DNA from: Methanospirillum stamsii
GTDB lineage: Archaea; Halobacteriota; Methanomicrobia; Methanomicrobiales; Methanospirillaceae
Assembly: GCF_046244385.1 (NCBI RefSeq)
Contig: NZ_CP176366.1
Span: 2,108,001 to 2,172,000, forward strand
DNA length: 64,000 nucleotides
Reading direction: 5' to 3'
The notes under the pieces are model-generated. The model had not been told where the DNA came from. It saw only the letters and a program-made list of their open reading frames with translations, and did no database searches. A program made the position numbers and the translations under genes. This document shows, in pieces, positions 54,692-63,943 of the stretch. The stretch's first letter is position 1; each line of letters opens with the position of its first letter.

Positions 54692-55774
54692 ATGGTTGAA
54701 CTCTCTGACTCTACCCGGCGGCTGGTAATATTTGTAGCGATAGTTCTTGGGGGTTCAATCCTTCTGATCTTTGATATTCCTGTTTTATACCTCATGATGG
54801 GAGTCATCGGGATTGCCATCGTATTGCTGGTGATTACCGGAACTATCATTCTGTCAGAATTAATCCGCGATCTTCGTTCATGGCTGAAATCAAGGCCGAA
54901 AAAACCTAGAAGAGAAAAACCTGCAAAAGATAAAGGAAAAGAGAAGAAGAAAGGAGAGGGGCTTTTCTCCTCCTTGTCCGGAAAAATCAAGATGCCCGCT
55001 CTTACCCTGCCTTCCCTTAAACTTCCGGAGCGTCCTGCAAAGAGCAAAGACGACAAGAAAAAGGTAAAAGAGGAGAAGAAAGGAAAAGAGAAGAAGGCGG
55101 ATGAAAAGCCGGATAAAGGAAGAGGTACTTCTGCTGATGATGAATCTTCTTCATCAGATTCCGGAAAAGATAGTGATGTCTCACTTGATTCAGACCTTCT
55201 CGATGGCCTTGACCTTGATGACGGTCTGGACCTTGATGCAGAACTCGATTCGGTAAACCCTGAATTTGATAACATCAGGACTCCATATGGTGATGATTCG
55301 CTTGACATCCCCTCTGATTCAGATGTGAAAAAGATGGATATCTCCACCCGTGAGGAAGAGGAAGATATCATTCTTGATGATGACCAGGGTCCGGATGAGA
55401 TAGATGCAATTTACTCCAGTACCATCGATATTGGTTCTGATAGTGGAGGGGATGTCATCTCAAGCATGGAGGGCGGGGATACGATCAGTTCATCTGATCT
55501 CTCCACCTACAGTTCTTCAGACGACAGTCCCTATATGTACGGGCAGGAGGAAGAGGACTCCGGCGGGGAAGAACAATTTGAACTGAGCCAGATGAAAGGT
55601 GGAAGTGATGATGACCTTATCGCTTCACTCAAGGCTGATATTGAAGACCTGAAAAAACGGGATGATGATGTGCTCCTGAGAGATCTTAAGGATATTCATG
55701 TATCTGCAGAAGAACTTGCAGAAGAACTCCAAGAGGTTATGACCATTATCAACCGAAAAATAAAGAGAAGATAA
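54692..55774 (+). CDS. Archaellum-linked acidic membrane protein, unknown
   Basis: A 360-residue protein with two adjacent N-terminal membrane helices (LVIFVAIVLGGSILLIFDI and LMMGVIGIAIVLLVITGTII), a highly basic Lys-rich stretch (residues 65-145), a long Asp/Ser-rich acidic region (148-300), and a C-terminal coiled segment (LIASLKADIEDLKKRDDDVL, then EELAEELQEVMTIINRKIKR). I do not recognise a family. Its place between arlJ and cheF suggests a part in connecting the motor to the chemotaxis proteins; the coiled end is reminiscent of ArlC/D/E N-termini. A cytoplasmic charged tail anchored in the membrane is the likely topology. Confidence 0.65.
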   Translation: MVELSDSTRRLVIFVAIVLGGSILLIFDIPVLYLMMGVIGIAIVLLVITGTIILSELIRDLRSWLKSRPKKPRREKPAKDKGKEKKKGEGLFSSLSGKIKMPALTLPSLKLPERPAKSKDDKKKVKEEKKGKEKKADEKPDKGRGTSADDESSSSDSGKDSDVSLDSDLLDGLDLDDGLDLDAELDSVNPEFDNIRTPYGDDSLDIPSDSDVKKMDISTREEEEDIILDDDQGPDEIDAIYSSTIDIGSDSGGDVISSMEGGDTISSSDLSTYSSSDDSPYMYGQEEEDSGGEEQFELSQMKGGSDDDLIASLKADIEDLKKRDDDVLLRDLKDIHVSAEELAEELQEVMTIINRKIKRR

Positions 55775-55804
55775 ATAACATAAAAAGATATTTTAAAGGG
55801 GAGT

Positions 55805-56626
55805 ATGGCAGAGGTTCCGGCAAAACTGGAAAAGGGCGGGTCATGGGTGACCTCACGCATCGATATCGGAAATGATGGTATCACCCTGAAAGACCCTTGG
55901 AATACCTCAGTTAGCTACCGGAGTATTGTAGACTATCAAAAGCGGGGGCAGATGGTTACGATGATCGTAACCATGCCTGACAAAACCGAGCGCACGTATA
56001 AAATTGCCTCGGTTGACAAAGTACTCACCATTCTTACCCGTAAAATCATCATGGCCTGTAATGCCTACAGGATCATGGCCCATTTTATGTCGCCGGCAAT
56101 CAGAGGGGGTGTGCTGGTAACTGATGCAAAATGGGAGAAGGGAGCTATTGCAGTTCTTAAGACGGGTATCTGGTTTGTCAGCCAGGAAAAACAGATAAGT
56201 GTTCCACTAAAAGAAGTTGCAAGTCTTGAGCTTACCAAGCGGGAACTCCAGAAGAAGAAACTTGATGTGATTAAGATTGATCATCTTGAAGGTGGTGAAG
56301 TAGTAACCAGTTTTATTCTCTGTCCTCTTTCCACACTTCAGGTTCTCTATAACTTCCTTCGTGATGCAACCAAGGATATGGATATGAAGGGCTCTGAGCT
56401 TGACCAGCTTGATGCCCAGACCGCCCAGGTTGCTATGCTCATTTACAGCGGGATGGATACAAAATCTATTGAAAATATGTTGAATCTCCCACCAGAGGAA
56501 CTCAACGCTGTATATGAGACTCTTTTAAAATTAAAACTGGTTGATGTTGTCATGGTCAGGAAAGAAGTGCAATTGACTCCGAAGGGTGTCAGGTACATTA
56601 CTGATGCACTCAAACCACCTTCATAG
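55805..56626 (+). CDS. cheF: Archaeal chemotaxis adaptor CheF
   Basis: A 273-residue soluble protein of the CheF (DUF439) family, found only in motile archaea. It has KLEKGGSWVTSRIDIGNDGI near the start, two PH-like halves, and a C-terminal winged-helix-like part (SGMDTKSIENMLNLPPEELN, LKLVDVVMVRKEVQLTPKGV). CheF passes the signal from phosphorylated CheY to the archaellum. Its position right after the arl genes and before cheY fits this. A 30-base gap separates it from the previous gene. Confidence 0.88.
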   Translation: MAEVPAKLEKGGSWVTSRIDIGNDGITLKDPWNTSVSYRSIVDYQKRGQMVTMIVTMPDKTERTYKIASVDKVLTILTRKIIMACNAYRIMAHFMSPAIRGGVLVTDAKWEKGAIAVLKTGIWFVSQEKQISVPLKEVASLELTKRELQKKKLDVIKIDHLEGGEVVTSFILCPLSTLQVLYNFLRDATKDMDMKGSELDQLDAQTAQVAMLIYSGMDTKSIENMLNLPPEELNAVYETLLKLKLVDVVMVRKEVQLTPKGVRYITDALKPPS

Positions 56627-56692
56627 ACCCTGACATTCCACAATCCTTTTACCATTTTGTAGCGTTTAATTCATAGGAGGAACCGTTCACCC

Positions 56693-57055
56693 ATGGGACG
56701 AATCCTGATTGTCGATGATACATTGTTTATGCGAACCTTGCTCAAGAACATCCTCAGCTCTGGAGGACACGAAATTGTCGGTGAAGCTGAAGATGGTGAC
56801 ATCGGTGTCAATAAGTATCGTGAACTGAAGCCTGACCTTGTTACGATGGATGTTGTCATGCCAAAAATGAATGGCATTGAGGCATTAAAGGCAATTAAAT
56901 CACTTGATGCAAATGCAAAAGTGATCATGTGCACAGCTGTCGGTCAGGAACAGATGGTCAAACTTGCAATAAAAAGTGGAGCGAGGGGATACATCGTAAA
57001 GCCGTTCCAGGCCCCTAAAGTCCTGGAAGAAATTGGAAATGTCCTTGGTGCTTAA
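56693..57055 (+). CDS. cheY: Response regulator CheY
   Basis: A 120-residue receiver domain. Acid pocket D8-D9 (LIVDDTLF), phosphorylation site D53 (TMDVVMPKMNG), threonine T81 in CTAVGQ and lysine K103 (YIVKPFQ) are all present. Phosphorylated by CheA, it would bind CheF and ArlC/D/E to switch rotation. A strong aggagg lies about 12 bases before the ATG. cheB begins three bases after the stop. Confidence 0.95.
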   Translation: MGRILIVDDTLFMRTLLKNILSSGGHEIVGEAEDGDIGVNKYRELKPDLVTMDVVMPKMNGIEALKAIKSLDANAKVIMCTAVGQEQMVKLAIKSGARGYIVKPFQAPKVLEEIGNVLGA

Positions 57056-57058
57056 TAC

Positions 57059-58087
57059 ATGATCAGGGTTCTCGTCATCGACGATTCACTCTTTATCAGA
57101 ACTGTAGTGCAGGACATGCTCTCTGATGATCCGGATATCCAGATTGTCGGAGTGGCATCAGACGGACTTGAAGCGTTGGATAAGATACGGGATTTAAAGC
57201 CTGACCTTATCACCCTGGATATTGAAATGCCACGTCTTGATGGTCTTTCAATGCTTGGAAGGAAGAAGGAGATTGACAAATTTCCAAAAACCCTCGTGTT
57301 AAGTTCGCTTACTTCTGAAGGGGCAGAGATGACCAAGAGGGCAATATCTCTTGGTGCAGATGATTTCATGCTAAAACCCCGTGGAATAAAGAATATCCGG
57401 GAAATTGGCGGGGAATTGCGGCAAAAAATCAAAAACATCTGTACAATTGCATATATTGAATCCAAACCAATTCAAAAGGACGTTAATGCCCGGAATATTG
57501 TTCTGATTGGTTCATCTGCAGGAGGGCCGCCAATGCTTGATACAATCGTGTCAAAACTGCCGGCCAATCTGAATGCTGCGGTGATAATTACCCAGCATAT
57601 GCCAAAAGGCGGATTTACTGCGGCACTTGCGGCGCGTCTGAACCGGATTTCACAGCTTCAGATACGTGAAACAGAAAATGGTGACATTTTAAAGAACGGG
57701 ACAGTACTGGTTTCCCGCGCCGGGTTTCACACGGTTATTTCATCGGTGCTTGACAAGGGTGGCAGCCAGAACGGAAAGATCATTCTGACAGATTCACCCC
57801 CGGTTCATAACGTAAAACCTGCTGTTGACAAGACCTTCGTCTCTGCAGCACAGGTCTTTGGTTCTCACTGCGTTACTGCAATCCTTTCCGGAATGGGCAA
57901 CGATGGTGGTGAAGGAACAGAAGCGGTGAAAAAAGCGGGAGGTGTGACCATTGTCTGCAAGGAGGAAGATTGTCTTGTATATGGGATGGCGCGCTCAGCA
58001 TTGTCCCGGAACTGTGTTGACCATGTTCTTGCTCTGAAGGCTATCCCTGACAAAATTTCTGAAACAATCCGATCAATGAACGGGTGA
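57059..58087 (+). CDS. cheB: Chemotaxis methylesterase/deamidase CheB
   Basis: A 342-residue protein: receiver domain (D8-D9, D54 in LDIEMPRLDG, lysine in LKPRG) and C-terminal methylesterase (catalytic Ser152/153 in IGSSAGGPPM, His in TQHMPKGG, Asp in GMGNDGGEG). It removes methyl groups from receptors to reset adaptation. The receptors and the methyltransferase CheR are outside the window. Three bases separate it from cheA. Confidence 0.95.
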   Translation: MIRVLVIDDSLFIRTVVQDMLSDDPDIQIVGVASDGLEALDKIRDLKPDLITLDIEMPRLDGLSMLGRKKEIDKFPKTLVLSSLTSEGAEMTKRAISLGADDFMLKPRGIKNIREIGGELRQKIKNICTIAYIESKPIQKDVNARNIVLIGSSAGGPPMLDTIVSKLPANLNAAVIITQHMPKGGFTAALAARLNRISQLQIRETENGDILKNGTVLVSRAGFHTVISSVLDKGGSQNGKIILTDSPPVHNVKPAVDKTFVSAAQVFGSHCVTAILSGMGNDGGEGTEAVKKAGGVTIVCKEEDCLVYGMARSALSRNCVDHVLALKAIPDKISETIRSMNG

Positions 58088-58090
58088 TCT

Positions 58091-61000
58091 ATGTCTGACC
58101 TTGATGCATACCGGAGTCTCTATGTTGCTGAATCGAGAGAAAACCTTGAAGGTATTGTAAGTAATCTTCTGATTCTTGAAAAAGGCACTGACTCTCACGC
58201 AATTGATGAAATATTCCGGTCTGCGCATTCGCTCAAGGGCATGTCTGCGTCGATGGGCTTTATGCACATGGAAGAGATCTGTCATGCCTTAGAGGATGTC
58301 TTTTCTCAAATCCGGAGTCAGAAACTCGATGTTACCCAGTCCCTGGTGGACGATCTGCTTGGTGGGGCTGATGACATCGAGCAGATGATCGATGAGATTG
58401 AAGCAGGTGGAGATGGTCAGCTTGATCATAAGGATCAGCGGGTAAAAACCCTTAAAAAATGGCTGGTTCAGGAAGGAGAAGATAAAAAGCCAACTCCTGT
58501 CGTCCAGCCAGTAGTGCCTGAACCGGGAATCGCTGAAGAAACCACTGGAGATATGTATGAAGGCCCCTCTTATGAACAGGATTTCGGAGAGGGCTGTAGG
58601 GATTACACACTTGATATCGTTCTTGCTGATAACGTGGACAATAAAAACCTCCGCGGAATGCTTATCCTTCAAAACCTTGAATCAATCGGGGAAATAACCA
58701 GATTCAGCCCTGAACGGGATATCATCGAGGATGATGAGAATTTTTCCGGAACTATCAGTCTGGTCTTCAGGACCAATGCCGGAGAAGAAGCAATAAGGAC
58801 CATTCTCAACATCTCTGATATCAAGTCGAGTGATGTCACCGGAGTCCCAAAAACCTCCCCTGTCATTCCTACTCCGGAAATCCCTGAGCCTGCTTTGATT
58901 CCTGGGGAAATTCAATCTGAAAAGGGTACCTGTTATGATATACGTATAGAGATCAGTCCTTCAGTTGATTCAAAGAATCTGCGTTCAATGTTATTACTCC
59001 AGAATCTGGAAGTTCTTGGAAGTATTACAGAAATATCTCCGAAAAGGGATATCATAGAAGATAGTAGTACCTTTGATGGCACAATTTCTCTGACTCTTCG
59101 ATCAGAATCTTCAAAAGATAAAATTGAATCTCTACTCAAAGGTTCTGACGTACGCACCCATTCAATAGCAGTTCAGGAAAACCTTCCGGTCGGTGATATT
59201 ACTCCCTCTTTTTCTGTGGAAGGATCGGATGAGGTTTCTCTTTCGAAATTTCGATCTACCACTACTGAAAAGGTCGAGAAAAAGCGGGAAGTAAAAAACA
59301 TCAGGGTTGACATCGACCGTCTTGACCACATGATGAACCTGGTTGAGGATCTGGTCATCAACCGGGGAAGACTGGAACAGATTGCCCAAGAATATAAGAT
59401 AAAGGAACTGGATGAGACACTCAACATGGTTGGCAGGTCTGTGTCTGACCTGCAGGTCATGATGATGGATATCCGGATGATTCCACTCAACCAGATCTTT
59501 AACCGGTTTCCACGAACCGTCCGGGATATTGCTGCAAAGGAAGGAAAAGAAGTAGACTTTGTGGTAGAAGGAGGGGATACAGAACTTGACCGGTCAGTTC
59601 TTGACGGACTTAATGATCCCCTTCTTCATCTCATCAGGAACGGGCTTGACCATGGCATAGAATCTCCGGAAGTGAGGGTTGCCAATGGAAAAAACCCGAA
59701 AGGAAGATTAAAACTCTCTGCATCCCGGGATAAAGACAACGTAGTCATTGTTATAGAAGATGACGGATGTGGAGTGAACGTAGAAAAAATTAAGAAAAAG
59801 GCCCTGGAACGAGGACTCGTGAGTGAAGACGTGCTGGCTTCCATGAGTGACCAGGATGCTTATGATCTTCTCTTTCAACCCGGATTTTCCACCGCGGATA
59901 AAATTACTGATATCAGTGGTCGCGGAGTCGGTCTTGATGTGGTAAAGACCACGATTGCATCACTTCAGGGAACAATAAAACTTGAATCGTTTCCAGGAGA
60001 AGGGAGCCGGTTTGAACTGGTGCTTCCACCAACCATGGCAATTGTCATGGTAATGATGATCCGGATAAACGGAAAACGGTGTGCTATTCCTATCACCAAC
60101 GTCGCCGAGGTTGCAAGTCTTGCAGCATTCCCTATTCAGAATATCGGTAATGGGGAAGGTCTCCTGATGCGTGACGAGATCATCGTTCTATATCGCCTTG
60201 ATGACATGTTTGGCCGGTCTAAAAAAGAAGAAGTTATTGTGGTCCTTCAGAATGTTGAAAAGAAAGGGGCTATCATCGCAGATTTAATAGAGGGTCAGCA
60301 GGAAGTTGTGATAAAACCCCTTTCAAAATTTGTCGGGACCTGTGAGGGTGTCAGTGGTGTTACGATACCTGGAGACGGAGAGGTAGTTCCGGTTCTTGAT
60401 GTAAAAGCAATACTACGAGAGGGAGGACAAAAAGCCGGTAGAAAGGCTGCTGGCAGTGGAAAAAGGGTGAAAAAAGTGATCAAAAATGTGGTGACAGATA
60501 CTGATCTGATGATAAGTGAACAACAGGCGGATGAACTTCGGGAACTGGGTAACATAGGCGCAGCACACGCTGCAACCACGCTCTCTACCATTCTAAGTAC
60601 CATGATCCAGATCCGGGTTCCTGAAATCATTCTGGTCAACCTGGCAAACCTGCGTAATTATCTTGATGACGTCAAAGCTGCAATGGTTGTTTTCCAGATT
60701 CAGGGGCAGATTAAAGGGGATGGGTACCTCATTATCCACATTCCTGAAGATTCGATCATCCGCTTGACCAATATCATGATTGGAACCACAGAAACCAATC
60801 GCAGCATAGATGACATGGATAGAAGTGCCATCACTGAAATTGGAAATATCATGACCTCCTCATTTCTGGATGCCTGTGCTACCCTGCTCAGCATTATCAT
60901 GATACCCTCTCCTCCGTCGATGGTGATTGATATGCCTCATGCAGCATTACAGTCCATCATAGCAACCCAGGAGATCCGGGAAAATGTTGACCAGGTAGTT

Positions 61001-61126
61001 CTATTCAGAACCGAACTTACCTGTTCCATGTACGAAATTAAGGCAAATATCATCCTGCTGCCGAGCAAGTCTCTGCTTCAGGAGATATTTGCCAGAATGG
61101 AAAATGTTATCGCGACAGCAGGCTGA
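58091..61126 (+). CDS. cheA: CheA histidine kinase fused to a CheC phosphatase
   Basis: A 1011-residue protein, about 200-300 longer than usual. Hpt domain with H46 (FRSAHSLKGMSASMGF); two P2-like regions near 175-245 and 280-350 that are copies of each other (NLRxMLxLQNLE, SPxRDIIED, FxGTISLxxR); dimer helices (RLDHMMNLVEDLVINRGRLE); ATPase with N box LLHLIRNGLDHGIES and G boxes DDGCGVN, GRGVGLDVV; CheW-like domain (IVMVMMIRINGKRCAIPI). From about 806 to the end is a complete CheC domain with both ExxN sites (LRELGNIGAAHA, SAITEIGNIM). The fusion puts kinase and CheY phosphatase in one chain. No frameshift or join error is seen. Confidence 0.93.
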   Translation: MSDLDAYRSLYVAESRENLEGIVSNLLILEKGTDSHAIDEIFRSAHSLKGMSASMGFMHMEEICHALEDVFSQIRSQKLDVTQSLVDDLLGGADDIEQMIDEIEAGGDGQLDHKDQRVKTLKKWLVQEGEDKKPTPVVQPVVPEPGIAEETTGDMYEGPSYEQDFGEGCRDYTLDIVLADNVDNKNLRGMLILQNLESIGEITRFSPERDIIEDDENFSGTISLVFRTNAGEEAIRTILNISDIKSSDVTGVPKTSPVIPTPEIPEPALIPGEIQSEKGTCYDIRIEISPSVDSKNLRSMLLLQNLEVLGSITEISPKRDIIEDSSTFDGTISLTLRSESSKDKIESLLKGSDVRTHSIAVQENLPVGDITPSFSVEGSDEVSLSKFRSTTTEKVEKKREVKNIRVDIDRLDHMMNLVEDLVINRGRLEQIAQEYKIKELDETLNMVGRSVSDLQVMMMDIRMIPLNQIFNRFPRTVRDIAAKEGKEVDFVVEGGDTELDRSVLDGLNDPLLHLIRNGLDHGIESPEVRVANGKNPKGRLKLSASRDKDNVVIVIEDDGCGVNVEKIKKKALERGLVSEDVLASMSDQDAYDLLFQPGFSTADKITDISGRGVGLDVVKTTIASLQGTIKLESFPGEGSRFELVLPPTMAIVMVMMIRINGKRCAIPITNVAEVASLAAFPIQNIGNGEGLLMRDEIIVLYRLDDMFGRSKKEEVIVVLQNVEKKGAIIADLIEGQQEVVIKPLSKFVGTCEGVSGVTIPGDGEVVPVLDVKAILREGGQKAGRKAAGSGKRVKKVIKNVVTDTDLMISEQQADELRELGNIGAAHAATTLSTILSTMIQIRVPEIILVNLANLRNYLDDVKAAMVVFQIQGQIKGDGYLIIHIPEDSIIRLTNIMIGTTETNRSIDDMDRSAITEIGNIMTSSFLDACATLLSIIMIPSPPSMVIDMPHAALQSIIATQEIRENVDQVVLFRTELTCSMYEIKANIILLPSKSLLQEIFARMENVIATAG

Positions 61127-61131
61127 ATTGA

Positions 61132-61632
61132 ATGAACGAGACGATTTCTGTCAACGATCAGCGGGAGGTCATCATTATCGGAATCGGTGAATGGAGCACC
61201 GGCAATTCTGTGATGACTTCAATTGGTCTTGGTTCATGTATCGGCCTCGTAATTCACGATGATACGAAAAAAATCGGCGGGCTTGCCCATGTTATGCTCC
61301 CTAAATCCAGTGGAAAACCGAATGAAAGGGCTGGAAAATATGCGGATACTGCTGTTGAGATACTCATTAAGGAACTGACACAAAAGGGCAGCAAAATTTC
61401 GAATATGAAAGCCAAACTAGCAGGAGGTGCCTCGATGTTTCAGAACTTTTCCGGCAATCTCAATATCGGGGAACGAAATGCTGAGGCATTACGGGCAATT
61501 TTAAAAGATCTCTCGATTCCGATAATCCGGGAAGACCTGGGTGGGACTATCGGAAGAACTGTTACTTATTATCCAAAAGAAAATGGCCGGTATGTTATCA
61601 GACAGGCCGATGGAACAACCAGGGAGATATAA
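61132..61632 (+). CDS. cheD: Chemoreceptor glutamine deamidase CheD
   Basis: A 166-residue protein with catalytic Cys36 (GLGSCIGLVIHDD) and His53 (GGLAHVMLPKSSG). It deamidates receptor glutamines; CheC binding changes its activity in known systems. The fused CheC in CheA ends five bases before it. The gene is convergent with the TPR-CheC gene, three bases from its end. Confidence 0.93.
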   Translation: MNETISVNDQREVIIIGIGEWSTGNSVMTSIGLGSCIGLVIHDDTKKIGGLAHVMLPKSSGKPNERAGKYADTAVEILIKELTQKGSKISNMKAKLAGGASMFQNFSGNLNIGERNAEALRAILKDLSIPIIREDLGGTIGRTVTYYPKENGRYVIRQADGTTREI

Positions 61633-61635
61633 GTT

Positions 61636-63282
61636 TTAGATTCCTGCTGCGGAATCTTCAATAATTTTTTCAAGCATCCGGACGATGTCAAGCAGAACCG
61701 GAGGATTTGGTAACATGAATATATTCAGGTTTAATTCATGTTCGTCGCATATTAACTCGGTTTTGAAAAATACAACATTGTCGTAGAGAATATTACTCTC
61801 TTTAATTACCAGGTCAAAGACATTTTGCGGCATATCAAAGATAGTCCGGGGTGGTGAGGGAAGCATGATGATTCCAAGGAGCTCTGCAGTGCCGTCAAGG
61901 AAGGCGGAAACCATGATGTTTCCAATCTCATTAATGGCACTTTCATCCATTTCGTTCAGTGGTCTTTCAGGTTCAATCGGGAGACCGAGCATGATACTGG
62001 TCATCTGGATGACTGATTCCTGTGGAACATGTAAAATGACATAACCGGCTTTTGCCATCTGCCCTTCCATGGTGAAAATCACCATTGCTGACATGCTCTG
62101 CTGTATCTGCTGGTTAATGACATCAATATCGACGATGCTTATCTCCGGAACATTCAGCATAATAGGAGTGTTCAGCATCGTTGAGAGGGTGGTTGCTGCA
62201 TGGGATGCACCAATATTCCCGAGTTCCCTGAGAGCGTCTTTCTGATTATCATTCAGTTCGACACGGACTCCTTGTTTATCATTTTCGGTCATGGTTCCTG
62301 AAAGTGGCGCTGCACCAGTTTGCGGAATGGTGTCTTCCTGTTCTTTTTGATCATCAGCATTCTGACCATCTTCAGGGATCTCATCCTTATATTGCATCAG
62401 GATACTCATGACCGGATCATCAATCAAAGCTGCCGGGGCTTCCTTTTTATCCTGAGTAGTGATCTCTTCACTGACCGGTTTTGCGATCTCCTCTTTCTCT
62501 TCTTTATCAGAGGAATACTGCGCGAGTATCGACATGACTATGTCGGCATCTGACTGGGGTTTTTCCGGAGCCACCGGTGGTTTTATGACAGGGATCTCTT
62601 TAACCGGTTCTTCTTCATAGAGGTCGGCATCGGCGACTTCTGGCATTTTATCCGGCTTTTTTTGAGTGGGTCCTGTCACTTTCCTGTCTGGTTTTTCCAT
62701 GCCATTATATGCCTGACACCGCTGTAGATGCTCTTTTGCGATTGGGTCTCCGGGAAAAATTCCAAGAGCTTCTTCAAATGCCTTAGCTGCCAGTGAATAT
62801 TCTCCAAGTTCTTCGTATGACTGACCGATTTTTATGAATGGTTCAATAAAATCAGGATGGATGGTGCCTGCAGATTCAAAATACTGAATAGCTGCATAGA
62901 AATTTTTACTCTCCATCTGGAGATTTCCCCACTGCATATATCGTATATATATCTCTTCTTCAGGCCTTGACCGGTACTTGGGGCGATACATGTCTGATTT
63001 TTGTCCCGGACGTAAAAGGAGGCTTAAATTTTTTCGTGCCACCGGGTTATCCGGATCGATATCAAGGGCCGTGGTAAAGCATTTCCTGGCATGGGAAAAC
63101 CGCCTCATCCGGACATATGTGTATCCCAGATTTATTATTGCAGCAACATTCTCCGGATCCTGCGTAAAGGCTTTTCTGAAAAGAAACGATGCCTGATCAA
63201 AATCCTTCCGTTCAAGGGCAGACTCGCCCATCCGGAGTAGATTCCTGACTTCCTTACGTAATGCGGCATCCATGTCAATCAT
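61636..63282 (-). CDS. TPR protein with C-terminal CheC domain
   Basis: A 548-residue protein. Residues 10-200 are TPR repeats (FDQASFLFRKAFTQDPENVA, FSHARKCFTTALDIDPDNPV, YSLAAKAFEEALGIFPGDPI). An acidic linker with two copies of a motif (IVMSILAQYSSDKEE / PVMSILMQYKDEIPE) runs to 335. Residues 345-548 are a full CheC domain with both ExxN sites (LRELGNIGASHA, SAINEIGNIM), close to the one fused to CheA. It is probably a CheY-P phosphatase brought to a partner by the TPRs. It faces cheD and ends three bases after it, with its own promoter upstream. Confidence 0.88.
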   Translation of the reverse strand: MIDMDAALRKEVRNLLRMGESALERKDFDQASFLFRKAFTQDPENVAAIINLGYTYVRMRRFSHARKCFTTALDIDPDNPVARKNLSLLLRPGQKSDMYRPKYRSRPEEEIYIRYMQWGNLQMESKNFYAAIQYFESAGTIHPDFIEPFIKIGQSYEELGEYSLAAKAFEEALGIFPGDPIAKEHLQRCQAYNGMEKPDRKVTGPTQKKPDKMPEVADADLYEEEPVKEIPVIKPPVAPEKPQSDADIVMSILAQYSSDKEEKEEIAKPVSEEITTQDKKEAPAALIDDPVMSILMQYKDEIPEDGQNADDQKEQEDTIPQTGAAPLSGTMTENDKQGVRVELNDNQKDALRELGNIGASHAATTLSTMLNTPIMLNVPEISIVDIDVINQQIQQSMSAMVIFTMEGQMAKAGYVILHVPQESVIQMTSIMLGLPIEPERPLNEMDESAINEIGNIMVSAFLDGTAELLGIIMLPSPPRTIFDMPQNVFDLVIKESNILYDNVVFFKTELICDEHELNLNIFMLPNPPVLLDIVRMLEKIIEDSAAGI

Positions 63283-63337
63283 TGTGGTGTCATTATAACC
63301 TGGCGGAAAACCGGGCTATAAGGCTGATACTAGAACT

Positions 63338-63362
63338 ATTCTGTGTATAGATTATATACATT
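63338..63362 (-). promoter_or_regulatory. Promoter of the TPR-CheC gene
   Basis: tagattatatacatt near 63347-63361 reads tgtatataatcta on the minus strand, a good TATA element about 65 bases before the ATG at 63282. No other gene on this strand lies between. Confidence 0.45.
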
Positions 63363-63388
63363 GCTCAATGCGTTTAAAAAATTACAAT

Positions 63389-63943
63389 TCACATAATGAA
63401 TATTGCAGCTGCTATGACCGTTGTCCATCTCCCATTCGGGTCTCCCTTGTCTGATGTACAGACATGAGATGTCTTGATTATCTTTCCGCTGGCTTTGTAT
63501 ATCTGTTCCCGTTCCTGCCAGGCTGTGTCCGGATCAAATTCTATTCCAAGCGTTGTTGCAAGCATTGTTGCCGCAAGATCTTCGGCGTACTCCCCTGCCT
63601 GAAGGCTTGTCTCGCCAAATGAATGGTGCTCGGAGAGATATCCATAATGGTTTTTTTCTTCAGGTACTGCGAGACCTACGGCTGCACTGACCAGTCTGTT
63701 TGGTTCATTCGTATCATTCCTGGCCATAACGGTGTAGATAATTTCACCAGGTTTTACCAGTTTCAATCCTTCTTCACGGGTGATTTCAATGCAATTTGGC
63801 GGGAAAATGCTTGAGACATTTACCAGGTTGAGCATCTCTATCCCTGCTGAACGAAGAGCAGCCTCAAAAGAAGCAAGTCTGTCTTTATGCACTCCCACTC
63901 CCCAGGTGAAGAAGACCTTCCGCGGAACCATCATTGTATCCAA
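63389..63943 (-). CDS. pdaD: Pyruvoyl-dependent arginine decarboxylase
   Basis: A 184-residue proenzyme that cuts itself to form a pyruvoyl group and then converts arginine to agmatine for polyamine synthesis. The cleavage site is VNVSSIFPPNC, between Ser44 and Ser45. N-terminal PRKVFFTWGVGVHKDRLASF, then GEIIYTVMARNDTNEP and YGYLSEHHSFGE (with the catalytic glutamate) match the archaeal enzyme. Length is normal. It has its own promoter to the right and no operon partner in the window. Confidence 0.93.
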   Translation of the reverse strand: MDTMMVPRKVFFTWGVGVHKDRLASFEAALRSAGIEMLNLVNVSSIFPPNCIEITREEGLKLVKPGEIIYTVMARNDTNEPNRLVSAAVGLAVPEEKNHYGYLSEHHSFGETSLQAGEYAEDLAATMLATTLGIEFDPDTAWQEREQIYKASGKIIKTSHVCTSDKGDPNGRWTTVIAAAIFIM

